Shown here: positions 36,193 through 44,466 of the stretch, piece by piece | How positions within the stretch are numbered: the stretch's first letter is position 1 | How the letters are laid out: each line of letters starts with the position of its first letter | Source: JASLDZ01 sp964244065 | Lineage (GTDB): Bacteria; Pseudomonadota; Alphaproteobacteria; Caulobacterales; Caulobacteraceae | Assembly: GCA_964244065.1 (NCBI GenBank) | Contig: CAXTHH010000003.1 | Coordinates: 1 to 64,000 of the forward strand | Direction: 5' to 3' | DNA length: 64,000 bases | Program-made: the position numbers and the translations under genes | Notes under the pieces: generated by a model | What the model was told of the DNA's origin: nothing | What the model saw: the letters and a program-made list of their open reading frames with translations, nothing else | Databases searched by the model: none

Positions 36193-36849
36193 ATGCCCGA
36201 AGTGATCCTGGCCGGCGCCGCCGGGCGTCTGGAGGGCCGCTTCACCAAGGGGCGCACCGAGAACGCGCCCATCGCGCTCATCCTGCACCCGCATCCCAAG
36301 ACGCAGGGGCACATGAACAATGCGGTGACGGTGCAGCTGCACCGGGTGTTCATGCGCCACGGCTTCGCCACGCTCAGCTACAACAGCCGGGGCGTGGGCA
36401 AGAGCCAGGGCGAGTTCGACATGGGCGTCGGCGAGCTGGCGGACGCGGCCACCGCGCTCGACTGGCTGCAGGCGGGCAACCCCACGGCCAGCCAGTGCTG
36501 GGTCGCCGGCTACCAATACGGTGCCTACATCGGCATGCAGCTGCTCATGCGCCGTCCGGAGACGGACGGCTTCGTCAGCGTGACGCCGCCGGCGAGCGTC
36601 TATGACTTCACCTTCCTGGCCCCCTGCCCCGCCAGCGGCCTGATCCTGCACGGTGCGGCGGACACGGTGGCCCCGCAGGCCGACGTGGACCGGATGGTCG
36701 CCAAGCTGCGCACCCAGAAGGGCATCTCCATCGCCTACGAGCTGGTGGAGGGGGCCACCCACTTCTGGAACAGCCCCGCCCAGCTCGACGCGGTGGAGCA
36801 CAAGGTGAACCACTACCTCGACCAGCGGATGAACGGGCTCACCGACTGA
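36193..36849 (+). CDS. Alpha/beta hydrolase fold protein (COG2945-like), nucleophile Ser replaced
   Basis: 218 residues from ATG 36193 with AGGAG 9 bases upstream. Family features: LILHPHPKTQGHMNNAVTVQ, NSRGVGKSQGEF, the acid in HGAADTVAP and the base in EGATHFW. The nucleophile elbow, normally G-x-S-x-G, reads GYQYG here, so the usual serine is a glutamine. Either it is not a hydrolase, or the reaction differs. The rest of the fold and the codon pattern look well maintained. Divergent from iscR; overlaps the convergent TraB-like gene end by 11 bases. Confidence 0.85.
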   Translation: MPEVILAGAAGRLEGRFTKGRTENAPIALILHPHPKTQGHMNNAVTVQLHRVFMRHGFATLSYNSRGVGKSQGEFDMGVGELADAATALDWLQAGNPTASQCWVAGYQYGAYIGMQLLMRRPETDGFVSVTPPASVYDFTFLAPCPASGLILHGAADTVAPQADVDRMVAKLRTQKGISIAYELVEGATHFWNSPAQLDAVEHKVNHYLDQRMNGLTD

Positions 36850-37741
36850 GGTCGCGCGCGGCTCGTGGCGTGGTCACCTGCGCCCCTGCCGCGCGCAGCC
36901 GGTCCAGCGCGCCGCCCCGCTTGAGCAGCGTTCCGAGCGTCAGCATCGCCACGGTCCGGCCGCCTCGATCGAGCGCAGCGCCCAGCGCCGCGGCCGTGTC
37001 CGCCTGCACGCGCTCGGACAGGGCGGCGAAGCTGGGCGCCTGGTCGAGGCAGCTCGCCGTCTGCGGCTCCACGGTGTTGTCGCGCACCGTGCGCAGGTCG
37101 CCCACCGCCCAGGCCCGGCTGGCGGCGACGGCGTGCTCGCGCGCGAAGGCGGCGTCGGCAAGCGCGCCGGCCACGCAGCGGCTCCCCTGCGCCTCCGCCG
37201 CCGCCTGCTCGGCGAAGGGGGTGTCATAGCGGGCGACGGCGCGCACCGTCAGGAAGCGCCGGCCGGCGAGGCCGCGCACGTCGCGATCCGGCTGGTCGGT
37301 CGTCAGCCCCGCCGCACGCAGGAGGTCGGTGCGCAGCCGGTAGGCGGCGTCCACGGCGGAGAGTCCGGCGTAGCGCTCAGACGCCTCGCCCGCGCTCCGG
37401 GCGGCGGCGGCGACCTCAGCTGCGAGCTCCGGCGGGAGGCGCGTCGCCAGCGGCCGCGGCGTCTCGCGGCGCCGCGAGACGCCGCCCTGCAGCTCGTATT
37501 GGGCGGAGGTGAGAAGCTCGCGCGCGCCGCTCAGGAGGAGGCGCAGGCGGCGCGTGTTCCAGCGGCGGCCGCGCTCGAACACCTCCGGCACGCCCAGGAT
37601 CCAGACCTCGCCGTCGCCGCGCGTCACCCGCCAGAACACCGGCCCGGGTGAGGCGGAGACCACCAGCTCCTCGACGGGCCAGTCCGCGGGCCGGGGCGCC
37701 GGCGCGGCGACGGCGGGCGGCGGTGGCGCGGCGGGGATCAC
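36839..37741 (-). CDS. TraB/GumN-family protein
   Basis: 300 residues from GTG 37741, which overlaps the anmK stop (GTGA). TraB/GumN pattern: VFWRVTRGDGEVWILGVPEV near residue 38, the RRLRLLLSGARELLTS segment and the C-terminal GGRTVAMLTLGTLLKRGGALDRLRAAGAQV. This family is distantly related to TIKI-type metalloproteases, but the GxxH element of that family reads G-V-P here, so catalysis is doubtful. The N-terminus is proline-rich without a clear signal peptide. Confidence 0.75.
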   Translation of the reverse strand: MIPAAPPPPAVAAPAPRPADWPVEELVVSASPGPVFWRVTRGDGEVWILGVPEVFERGRRWNTRRLRLLLSGARELLTSAQYELQGGVSRRRETPRPLATRLPPELAAEVAAAARSAGEASERYAGLSAVDAAYRLRTDLLRAAGLTTDQPDRDVRGLAGRRFLTVRAVARYDTPFAEQAAAEAQGSRCVAGALADAAFAREHAVAASRAWAVGDLRTVRDNTVEPQTASCLDQAPSFAALSERVQADTAAALGAALDRGGRTVAMLTLGTLLKRGGALDRLRAAGAQVTTPRAARDLSR

Positions 37742-38844
37742 CCCTTCGTAACCACCCCGCCCGCCAGCGGCTCCGGCGCGCCGGTTGTGCCGGGCCAGCT
37801 GATGGGGAGCCCCTTGAGCGTGCGCGCGGCCAGGAAGGCGAACAGCTCGGCCTCCACGCTGTCGCCGCGCCAGCCCACGGCCTCGGCGGTCATCACCGGG
37901 CGGCGCGTGCGGGCGCAGAGCTCGCGCAGGATCGACGGGTTGCGCCGCCCGCCGCCGCAGACCACCAGCGCGGCGCTGGCGAAGCCCGCCTGCCGCAGCG
38001 CCAGCGCCACCGCCTCCGCGGTGAAGGCGGCGAGCGTGGCGGCCCCTGTCGCCCCGTCCAAGTGCTCCACGGGCGCGAGGTCGAAGTCGTAGCGGTCCAG
38101 CGACTTGGGGCCAGGCTTGGCGAAATAGGGATGCGCCATCAGCCGGTCGAGCGCCGCTTCGTCCACCCGCCCGGCGAGCGCCAGCGCACCGCCAGCGTCG
38201 AACCGTCCGTGGCCGTGCAGCTCGGCCCACAGGTCGAGCAGGCCGTTGGCCGGCCCGGTGTCGAGCGCCGTCATCTGCTCGCCCGGCCCGATCAGCGTCA
38301 GGTTGGCGACGCCGCCGAGGTTCAGCACCGCCACGGGCGGCGTCAGCCCCGAGCGCCGGGCGAGAGCCAGGTGGTAGGCGGGAGCCAGCGGTGCGCCGTG
38401 CCCACCCGCCGCCACGTCCGCGCTGCGGAAGTCGAACGCCACGGGCACGCCGGCCAGGCGGCTGAGCCGCGCGCCATCGCCGAGCTGCCGCGTGCGCCCG
38501 GGCCGCCCGGGCTCCGGCTGCTCGTGCAGCACGGTCTGGCCATGGAAGCCGATCAAGTCGATGTCGCTCCAGGCGAGGCCGTGGGCGCCGAGGAAGGCGT
38601 CCGCCGCCTCGAAATGCGCGTCGGCCACCTGCGCATCCACCTCGGCGAAACTGTTGGGCTCCGGCGCGCCCCGCGACCACCGCCGCCCCGCGCCGATGGC
38701 GGACAGCACCAGCTCCCGCAGCTCCTCCGGCAGCGGCGCCTCGCCCGCCGGCCCGAGCGCGGTGACGCTCTCCCCGTCCGTCTCGATCACCGCCATGTCG
38801 ATGGCGTCGAGCGAGGTGCCGGACATGAAGCCGAGGATGCGCAT
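37738..38844 (-). CDS. anmK: Anhydro-N-acetylmuramic acid kinase
   Basis: 368 residues. Phosphorylates and opens 1,6-anhydro-MurNAc recovered from cell-wall turnover. Motifs: GFMSGTSLDAIDMAVIE (ATP phosphate 1), IGFHGQTVLHEQ, VAVLNLGGVANLTLIG, ALDTGPANGLLD, and VVCGGGRRNPSILREL near the C-terminus. Divergent from tyrS, the same head-to-head pairing seen in other alphaproteobacteria. A family A palindrome lies between the two genes. Confidence 0.96.
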   Translation of the reverse strand: MRILGFMSGTSLDAIDMAVIETDGESVTALGPAGEAPLPEELRELVLSAIGAGRRWSRGAPEPNSFAEVDAQVADAHFEAADAFLGAHGLAWSDIDLIGFHGQTVLHEQPEPGRPGRTRQLGDGARLSRLAGVPVAFDFRSADVAAGGHGAPLAPAYHLALARRSGLTPPVAVLNLGGVANLTLIGPGEQMTALDTGPANGLLDLWAELHGHGRFDAGGALALAGRVDEAALDRLMAHPYFAKPGPKSLDRYDFDLAPVEHLDGATGAATLAAFTAEAVALALRQAGFASAALVVCGGGRRNPSILRELCARTRRPVMTAEAVGWRGDSVEAELFAFLAARTLKGLPISWPGTTGAPEPLAGGVVTKG

Positions 38845-38852
38845 CTCACCGT

Positions 38853-38957
38853 CCGCTCATCCGGGTGGAAGCCGGGACCCAGGTCTGACTACGCGCACCT
38901 GACCGGCCAGAGAAGCGCCGCTCGCGCCGGGTCCCCGCTTCCGCGGGGAGGAGCGGG
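38853..38957. repeat. Palindromic element, family A copy 3 (diverged)
   Basis: Arms 38853-38880 and 38929-38957 are imperfect inverted copies, sharing the CCGCTC...GGAAGC...GGGACCC frame; spacer about 48 bases. It lies in the divergent anmK-tyrS gap and must overlap the tyrS leader, since GGGGAGGAGCGGG ends 18 bases before the tyrS ATG. Relation to copies 1 and 2 is by layout and outer bases. Confidence 0.65.
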
Positions 38958-38974
38958 TTGTTACAGCGGCTGAG

Positions 38975-40234
38975 ATGTCGTCGTTCCAGCCGAAATCCGA
39001 GCTCGTGCGCACCCTCGTGGCGCGAGGCTACCTCCACCAGTGCACCGACCTGGAGCGGCTGGACGCGCGGGCGGCGGAGGGCGTGGTGGCCGGCTACATC
39101 GGCTTCGACGCCACCGCCTCCTCGCTGCACGTGGGCAGCCTCGTGCAGATCATGATGCTGCGGCGCATGCAGCAGGCGGGGCACAAGCCGATCGTGGTGA
39201 TGGGCGGGGGCACCACCAAGGTGGGCGACCCCTCGGGCAAGGACGCCACGCGCCAGATGCTCGACGACGCGGGCATCGCCGCCAACCTCGCGGGCATCCG
39301 CCGCAACGTCGAGCCGTTCCTCACCTTCGGCGACGGACCCGCCGACGCGCTGATGGTGGACAACGACGCGTGGCTCTCCGCCTTCGGCTACGTCGAGTTC
39401 CTGCGCGAGTACGGGCCGCACTTCACCATCAACCGCATGCTGACTTTCGACTCGGTGAGGCTGAGGCTGGAGCGCGAGCAGCCGCTCTCCTTCCTCGAAT
39501 TCAACTACATGCTGATGCAGGCGGTGGACTTCCTGCAGCTGCACCGCCGCTACGGCTGCGCGCTGCAGCTGGGCGGCAGCGACCAGTGGGGCAACATCGT
39601 CAGCGGGGTGGAGCTGATCCGCCGCAAGGACGCGGGCGAGGCGTTCGGCTTCACCACGCCGCTGATCACCACCGCCTCGGGCGCCAAGATGGGCAAGACG
39701 GCGGCGGGGGCGGTGTGGCTCAGCGCCGACCGCCTCTCGCCGTATGACTACTGGCAGTTCTGGCGGAACACCGAGGACGCCGACGTCGGCCGCTTCCTGC
39801 GCCTGTTCACCGACCTGCCGCTGGACGAGTGCGCGCGTCTCGAGGCGCTGGAGGGCGCGGAGATCAACGCCGCCAAGAAGGCACTGGCCGACGCCGCCAC
39901 CGCGCTGCTTCACGGGCGCGAGGCGGCCGAGGCCGCCGCGGGGGCCGCGCGGGCCGCCTTCGAGGAGGGCCGCCTCTCCGCCGACCTGCCCACCGTGGAG
40001 GTGGCGACCGCCGATTTCGCCACCGGCCTGTCGCTGGCGGCGCTGGCGGTGCGCGCGGGACTGGCGGGCTCCAACGGCGAGGCCCGGAGGCTGGCGCAGG
40101 GCGGCGGCCTCCGCCTGAACGACGTGGCGGTGACGGACGCCAATGTGGCTGTCACCCTCGCCGACCTGACCGGCGATGGCGTGATCAAGGTCGCCGCCGG
40201 CAAGAAGAAGATCATCCTCGTCCGTCCCGTCTGA
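38975..40234 (+). CDS. tyrS: Tyrosyl-tRNA synthetase
   Basis: 419 residues, class I synthetase. HIGH motif present as HVGS (residues 52-55), KMSKS as KMGKT (near 239-243), tyrosine-binding LEFNYMLMQAVDFLQL and GGSDQWGNI, and a C-terminal S4 RNA-binding domain (about 350-415; ARRLAQGGGLRLNDV). Start ATG 38975. Followed 15 bases later by bcp on the same strand. Confidence 0.98.
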   Translation: MSSFQPKSELVRTLVARGYLHQCTDLERLDARAAEGVVAGYIGFDATASSLHVGSLVQIMMLRRMQQAGHKPIVVMGGGTTKVGDPSGKDATRQMLDDAGIAANLAGIRRNVEPFLTFGDGPADALMVDNDAWLSAFGYVEFLREYGPHFTINRMLTFDSVRLRLEREQPLSFLEFNYMLMQAVDFLQLHRRYGCALQLGGSDQWGNIVSGVELIRRKDAGEAFGFTTPLITTASGAKMGKTAAGAVWLSADRLSPYDYWQFWRNTEDADVGRFLRLFTDLPLDECARLEALEGAEINAAKKALADAATALLHGREAAEAAAGAARAAFEEGRLSADLPTVEVATADFATGLSLAALAVRAGLAGSNGEARRLAQGGGLRLNDVAVTDANVAVTLADLTGDGVIKVAAGKKKIILVRPV

Positions 40235-40249
40235 CCCGGAGCGCATCCT

Positions 40250-40732
40250 ATGACCGAGCTGAAACCCGGGGATAAGGCTCCCGATTTCGACCTGCCCACC
40301 GATGGCGGGGGCCGGGCGCGGCTGGCCGACTATGTGGGCCGCGCCGTGGTGCTCTACTTCTACCCCAAGGATGACACCTCGGGCTGCACCAAGGAGGCGC
40401 AGGGCTTCACCGAGCGCGCGGCCGACTTCGCCCAGGCCGGAGCCGTGGTGATCGGGGTCAGCAAGGACCCGCCGAAGAGCCATGACAAGTTCAAGGCCAA
40501 GTACGGCCTCGACCTCGTGCTCGGCTCGGACGAGGACAACGCGCTGATGGAACGCTACGGCGTCTGGCAGGAGAAGAGCATGTACGGCCGCAAGTACATG
40601 GGCGCCGACCGCTCCACCTTCCTGATCGGCCCGGACGGCCTGCTCAAGCGCGTCTGGCGCGGCGTGAAGGTGCCCGGCCACGTGGACGAGGTGCTGGAGG
40701 CGACGAAGGCGGAGGCCGCCGCGGCGGCCTAG
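40250..40732 (+). CDS. bcp: Thioredoxin-dependent peroxiredoxin BCP
   Basis: 160 residues. Peroxidatic cysteine Cys46 in YFYPKDDTSGCTKEAQGF; five residues on, where the E. coli enzyme has its resolving cysteine, there is Gln51, and no other cysteine is visible, so this is a 1-Cys form. The DRSTFLIGPDG and VWRGVKVPGH segments fit the family. Reduces peroxides in the cytoplasm. Same transcript as tyrS is likely. Confidence 0.95.
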   Translation: MTELKPGDKAPDFDLPTDGGGRARLADYVGRAVVLYFYPKDDTSGCTKEAQGFTERAADFAQAGAVVIGVSKDPPKSHDKFKAKYGLDLVLGSDEDNALMERYGVWQEKSMYGRKYMGADRSTFLIGPDGLLKRVWRGVKVPGHVDEVLEATKAEAAAAA

Positions 40733-40748
40733 CCGCAGGGCGCTCCGG

Positions 40749-41789
40749 TCACAGGCCCCGCAGCCAGTCGATGGCGCGCCGCTCCTCGGGGCTGGTGTAG
40801 CCCTCGTCCATCACCTTGATCAGCCGGTCGCGGAGCGGGCGGTTGCGGCCGATGGCCTGCGCCACGTCCGGCCGGTTGCGGATGCGCGCCACATAGCGCA
40901 CGGCCACGTCGTCGGCGTCGCTGTTGTGGTTGGCGTCGAGGTGCTCGAAGATCTTCAGCAGCCGGGGGGTGTTGGGGCCCATGGCGGCCAGGGCGTCGGC
41001 CAGCCCGTCCTCGTCCATGTTGAAGGTCATGCCCCAGCCGCCCACGCGGTAGCGGTTGACCACGAAGGCGGGGTCCTCCTGCAGGTACCAGACGAAGCCG
41101 TGGGTGATCGGGTTGTGCGTGCCAGACGGCCAGCCGACCTTGGAGATGGACCAGGTGCGGTCGAAGCCGGACAGCCAGTTGACGGGATCGAAGGTGAAGC
41201 CGTGCTCGTACTTGCGGATGCCCGGCGGCCAGTTGACCGTGGGCGAGCCGAAGGTGTTGACCACGCGCCCGGCCACCGCCTGGTCGCCATCCACCGCGGC
41301 GATCGCCTGCAGGGCGTTGGACAGGATTAGGTTGCCCTGGCTGTGCGCGAAGATCTCCCGGCGGCGGTTCTCAGGCCGCCGCAGCAGGCGGAAGACGGCC
41401 ACCTGGCAGGGGTTGCGGGAGAGCGCGTCGATGGCCGCCTGCTCCGGCATGCCCCCGTTGAACAGCGAGCCGATCGCCACCCGGTTCGAGGCGCTGAGCG
41501 AGAGGGGGCCCTGGAACTGGTTCTTGTCCCCCACGCACTGCTTGAAGTCGGCCCAGCCGCTGGTGCTCTTGTTGTAGACGCCGATCACCGTGCAGAGCTG
41601 GACCAGCGACAGGGCGAGCGCCGACTGGGCGTGATCGTCGCCCGAGTTGGCCATGCCGTTGATGAAGATGACCTTCCGCGAGGCCTGGTAGCCCGGCGCC
41701 CGGGTCACCTCCGGCATCAGGTACTCCGTCACCGCGCCGTCGGCAGCGGGCTTGGGGAAGCCTTTGATGTCGATGGGGGATGGGGGCAT
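40749..41789 (-). CDS. Hypothetical protein with a lipase-like HSQG motif
   Basis: 346 residues from ATG 41789 (GGAG 7 bases upstream; a longer frame to 41813 has no better start). Central REIFAHSQGNLILSNALQ resembles the nucleophile elbow of alpha/beta hydrolases acting on lipids, and VIFINGMANSGDDHAQSALALS near residue 40 resembles the oxyanion strand-loop. A DANHNSDADD segment later resembles a calcium-binding loop. No signal peptide. Family not recognised; hydrolase activity is inferred from the motif. Confidence 0.65.
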   Translation of the reverse strand: MPPSPIDIKGFPKPAADGAVTEYLMPEVTRAPGYQASRKVIFINGMANSGDDHAQSALALSLVQLCTVIGVYNKSTSGWADFKQCVGDKNQFQGPLSLSASNRVAIGSLFNGGMPEQAAIDALSRNPCQVAVFRLLRRPENRRREIFAHSQGNLILSNALQAIAAVDGDQAVAGRVVNTFGSPTVNWPPGIRKYEHGFTFDPVNWLSGFDRTWSISKVGWPSGTHNPITHGFVWYLQEDPAFVVNRYRVGGWGMTFNMDEDGLADALAAMGPNTPRLLKIFEHLDANHNSDADDVAVRYVARIRNRPDVAQAIGRNRPLRDRLIKVMDEGYTSPEERRAIDWLRGL

Positions 41790-41855
41790 CGGGCGCTCCG
41801 GACGGCGTCTCAAGCTTCAGCGTGCATCGTGGCGGAGGGTTGCCGGGGAGCGGAG

Positions 41856-42218
41856 CTAAAGCAGCGTCAGCACCCGGTCGGCGGGGCGGCAGAGCGCGGC
41901 GCCCTTGGCGCTGGTGACGATCGGGCGCTCCACCAGCGAGGGGTCCTCGAGCATGGCCTGCAGGATGGCCGCGTCGTCGGCCTTCTCGGCCAGCAGGCGC
42001 GCCTCGCCGCCGTGGGCGCGCAAGAGGTCGCGGGGCTTCATGGCCAGCGCGTCCATCAGCCGGCCGAGCGAGGCGCGCGTCCAGCCGCGCTCCAGGTAGC
42101 GCACCACCTCGGGCTCGATCCCCCGCTCGCGGATCAGGCCCAGGACCTTGCTGGAGGTGGAGCAGCCCGGGTTGTGGAAGATCACCACGGGCCGCACGTC
42201 CTCCGCTGCCCGAGCCAC
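41856..42218 (-). CDS. ArsC-family reductase (arsenate reductase/Spx-like)
   Basis: 120 residues. Thioredoxin-like ArsC fold with Cys19 in IFHNPGCSTSSKVL, the arsenate-reductase (glutaredoxin) placement, and the VERPIVTSAKGAALCRPADRV C-terminal motif. It may reduce arsenate or be a YfgD-like protein of unknown substrate; no arsenic-resistance genes are near. GTG start 42218 shares one base with the prfB stop. Confidence 0.88.
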   Translation of the reverse strand: MARAAEDVRPVVIFHNPGCSTSSKVLGLIRERGIEPEVVRYLERGWTRASLGRLMDALAMKPRDLLRAHGGEARLLAEKADDAAILQAMLEDPSLVERPIVTSAKGAALCRPADRVLTLL

Positions 42219-43343
42219 TAGGCTTCGGCCTCCGCGTCCCGCGTCACGCCCACGCGCTTGGCCAGGCTGGCGCCCATGAAGGCGTCGAGATCGCCGTCGA
42301 GCACGCCCTGGGTGTCGCTGGTCTCCACGTCCGTCCGCAGGTCCTTCACCATCTGGTACGGCTGGAGCACGTAGCTACGGATCTGGTGGCCCCAGCCGAT
42401 CTCGGTCTTGGCGTCGGCCAGCGCCTGGGCGGCCGCCTCGCGCTTCTGCAGCTCGGCCTCGTAGAGGCGGGCGCGCAGCATCTTCCAGGCCTCGTCGCGG
42501 TTCTGGTGCTGGCTGCGGCCCATCTGGCAGGCCACCACGATGTTGGTGGGAATGTGCGTCAGCCGCACCGCCGAGTCCGTCTTGTTCACGTGCTGCCCGC
42601 CGGCGCCCGAGGCGCGGTAGGTGTCGGTGCGCACGTCGGCGGGGTTGATGTCGATCACGATGGTGTCGTCCACCACCGGCGAGACGCCCACGCTGGCGAA
42701 GCTGGTGTGGCGCCGGGCCGAGCTGTCGTAGGGCGAGATGCGCACCAGCCGGTGCACGCCGCTCTCCGTCTTCAGCCAGCCGTAGGCGTTGGTCCCCTTC
42801 ACCTGCAGGGTGGCGCTCTTGATGCCCGCCTGCTCGCCGGGGGTCTCCTCCAGCACCTCCACGCTCATGCCGTGCGCCTGCGCCCAGCGCGAGTACATGC
42901 GCATCAGCATCAGCGCCCAGTCCGCGCTCTCCGTGCCGCCGGCGCCCGAGTTGATCTCCACGAAGGCGTCGTTGCCGTCGGCCTCGCCGCTGAGCAGCGC
43001 CTCCAGCTCCGCCCGCGCGGCGCGCTCCTTGAGCGCGCGTAGCGCCGCCGCCGCCTCGTCGCCCACGCCGGCGTCGCCCTCCATCTCGGCGAGTTCCGCC
43101 AGCTCGATGGCGTCGGCGCGCTCACGCTCCAGCGCGCGCACCGCCTCCACGCTGTCGGCGAGGCGGGAGCGCTCGCGGGAGACGGCCTGCGCCTCCTCCG
43201 GCCTGTCCCACAGGGTCGGGTCCTCGACCCGGGCGTTCAGTTCGTCCAGACGGCGGAGCGCGGGCTCCCAGTCAAAGTCTCCTCCTGAGCAGAGCGACGC
43301 TCTGCTCGATGTCGGCCGCCAGGGCCAAGACATCCGCTCGCAT
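42218..43343 (-). CDS. prfB: Peptide chain release factor 2, expressed by programmed +1 frameshift
   Basis: 374 residues from two frames: codons 1-23 from ATG 43343 to 43275, then the +1 frame 43273-42218. Frame 0 ends at TGA 43274-43272; the ribosome slips on CTT so that GAC follows. It reads UGA/UAA stop codons and releases peptides through the GGQ motif (GAGGQHVNKT). The stop-recognition tripeptide reads SPY where E. coli has SPF; SPY occurs in other alphaproteobacterial RF2 as far as I recall. GAGGA precedes the ATG. The long open frame reaching 44080 is not real coding. Confidence 0.96.
43271..43286 (-). promoter_or_regulatory. RF2 programmed frameshift site
   Basis: On the minus strand AGGAGG (43281-43286) is followed after 3 bases by CTT TGA C (43271-43277). 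This is the textbook RF2 autoregulation site: a Shine-Dalgarno-like stimulator and a slow UGA-C stop; scarce RF2 favours the +1 slip that makes more RF2. Confidence 0.95.
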
Positions 43344-43805
43344 GGGGTTCGTCCTCGTTCGGAGGGCGCGAGATAGGCCGCGCCGCCCCCCGGCGCAACG
43401 CGCACGCGGGCGCGCGCTCCGGCCGGCGACCGGCGGAGGGGGTGGGGAGTGCGGCGGAGCGCCGGGCGTCCCGCCCGGTGGGTGTGGGTTGAGTGTACCG
43501 GTTCGACGGCGACGCGACGCTCCGCACGGCCTGTGCTCCGCAGCGCGCCGCCAGTGGGGCTTTGGTGGGCCCCCAGGCGGACCGGCCACGGGCGGGCCGC
43601 GGAGGACTCGGCGCCTCCGCGGATAGGCGGGTTCCATCCCCCCGCCCTCGGCCCCGCTCGACCGCACCCCGCCGCGCTCATTGGGCCGGTACCAGGAGCC
43701 CTCCCCGTGCGACGGGATCGCCGAGAAACATGCGCCCCGCCGGAGGGGGCGGGGATAAGTTTTAAGTTGTCCCCGCTCCTAGGCTCCCTCTCGGCCGCCC
43801 TCTCC

Positions 43806-43907
43806 GTCGCCCTCGGGCTTGACCCGAGGGCCGAGCGAGCCGCGCATGAGCGGGTGGAGGTCGGCGCACGACCGGCGCCCGGTCCTCGGGTCGAGCCCGA
43901 GGACGAC
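43806..43907. repeat. Palindromic element, family B copy 2
   Basis: Arms 43806-43833 and 43880-43907. The left arm is identical to the copy 1 left arm; the spacer shares GGCGCACGACCGGCGCCC with copy 1. Each arm folds on itself (CCCTCGGG/CCCGAGGG; TCCTCGGG/CCCGAGGA). Confidence 0.87.
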
Positions 43908-44010
43908 GGTGGTAAGCGGCCAGCGTCGGCGATGCCGCCGTGCTCGGCCGCGTCAAGGGACGCTTCGCTCTCCGCCCTTGACCCGCCCTGCGCTCGGCGG
44001 CTGACCGGAG

Positions 44011-44368
44011 GGGTCGGGACGCGGGGCGTCCCCATAGACGTTCGACGGCCTGCGGCGCGTCGAACACAGGGCTGGAGCAAACAAGAGGGTGGGGCTCTGG
44101 AACGCGAGAGCCCTCTCCCGGCGGGAGAGGGTTGGGTGAGGGGTTACAGGTCCTGCCGGTGTGGCTGCGGTCCGCCGGTGATCCCGCGCCCACCTGGCCG
44201 GACCTGTAACCCCTCACCCTCCCACGGCCGCTCTGCGCCCGCGGGCCCCTCCCTCTCCCGCCGGGAGAGGGGCTCGACCTCACAGCCGCTCTTGTTTGCA
44301 TCAGCCCGAGTTCGACGCCCCGCAGGGCGTCGAACTTGAATGGGGAGAGACGCCCCGCGTCCCGACCC
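44011..44368. repeat. Large nested palindrome, family C copy 1
   Basis: About 358 bp. Matching arm pairs from outside in: 44011-44030/44349-44368 (20 bp perfect), 44040-44065/44310-44335, 44069-44087/44289-44307 (17 of 19), 44111-44131/44251-44271, 44132-44153/44200-44221. An unmatched insert lies at about 44224-44250. Flanking GTCAAGGG/CCCTTGAC repeats at 43953 and 44397 extend the symmetry to roughly 500 bp. Confidence 0.88.
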
Positions 44369-44382
44369 TTCCAGAACCGCCG

Positions 44383-44458
44383 CCCCGCCCGGGCGCGTCA
44401 AGGTCGGAGCGAAGCGGAGCCTGCCGCAGGCAGGTCGCCTTGACGCGCCCGGGCGGGG
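44383..44458. repeat. 21-bp perfect inverted repeat with internal hairpin
   Basis: Arms 44383-44403 and 44438-44458 are exact reverse complements. The 34-base spacer carries CCTGCCGCAGGCAGG, itself a hairpin. It ends 9 bases from the stop codon of the downstream-reading gene at 44467, where it could form a strong transcript hairpin but has no T-run. Confidence 0.85.
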
Positions 44459-44466
44459 TGGCACGG

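Larger units (their letters stand above)
43344..44466. other. 1.1-kb region without genes, rich in palindromes
   Basis: No frame on either strand has family motifs; open frames here are arginine/proline-rich shadows. The first 450 bases show short GC-rich inverted repeats. From about 43806 to 44458 the region is almost wholly made of inverted repeats (family B copy 2, the 44011-44368 nested palindrome, and the 44383-44458 hairpin). The prfB ribosome-binding site lies at its left edge. Confidence 0.8.

Noticed and set aside
43344..44080. Upstream extension of the prfB frame to 44080 as a 620-residue protein
   Set aside because: The RF2 reading frame is entered by +1 frameshift from ATG 43343; the extension passes through palindromes and is arginine/proline-rich.
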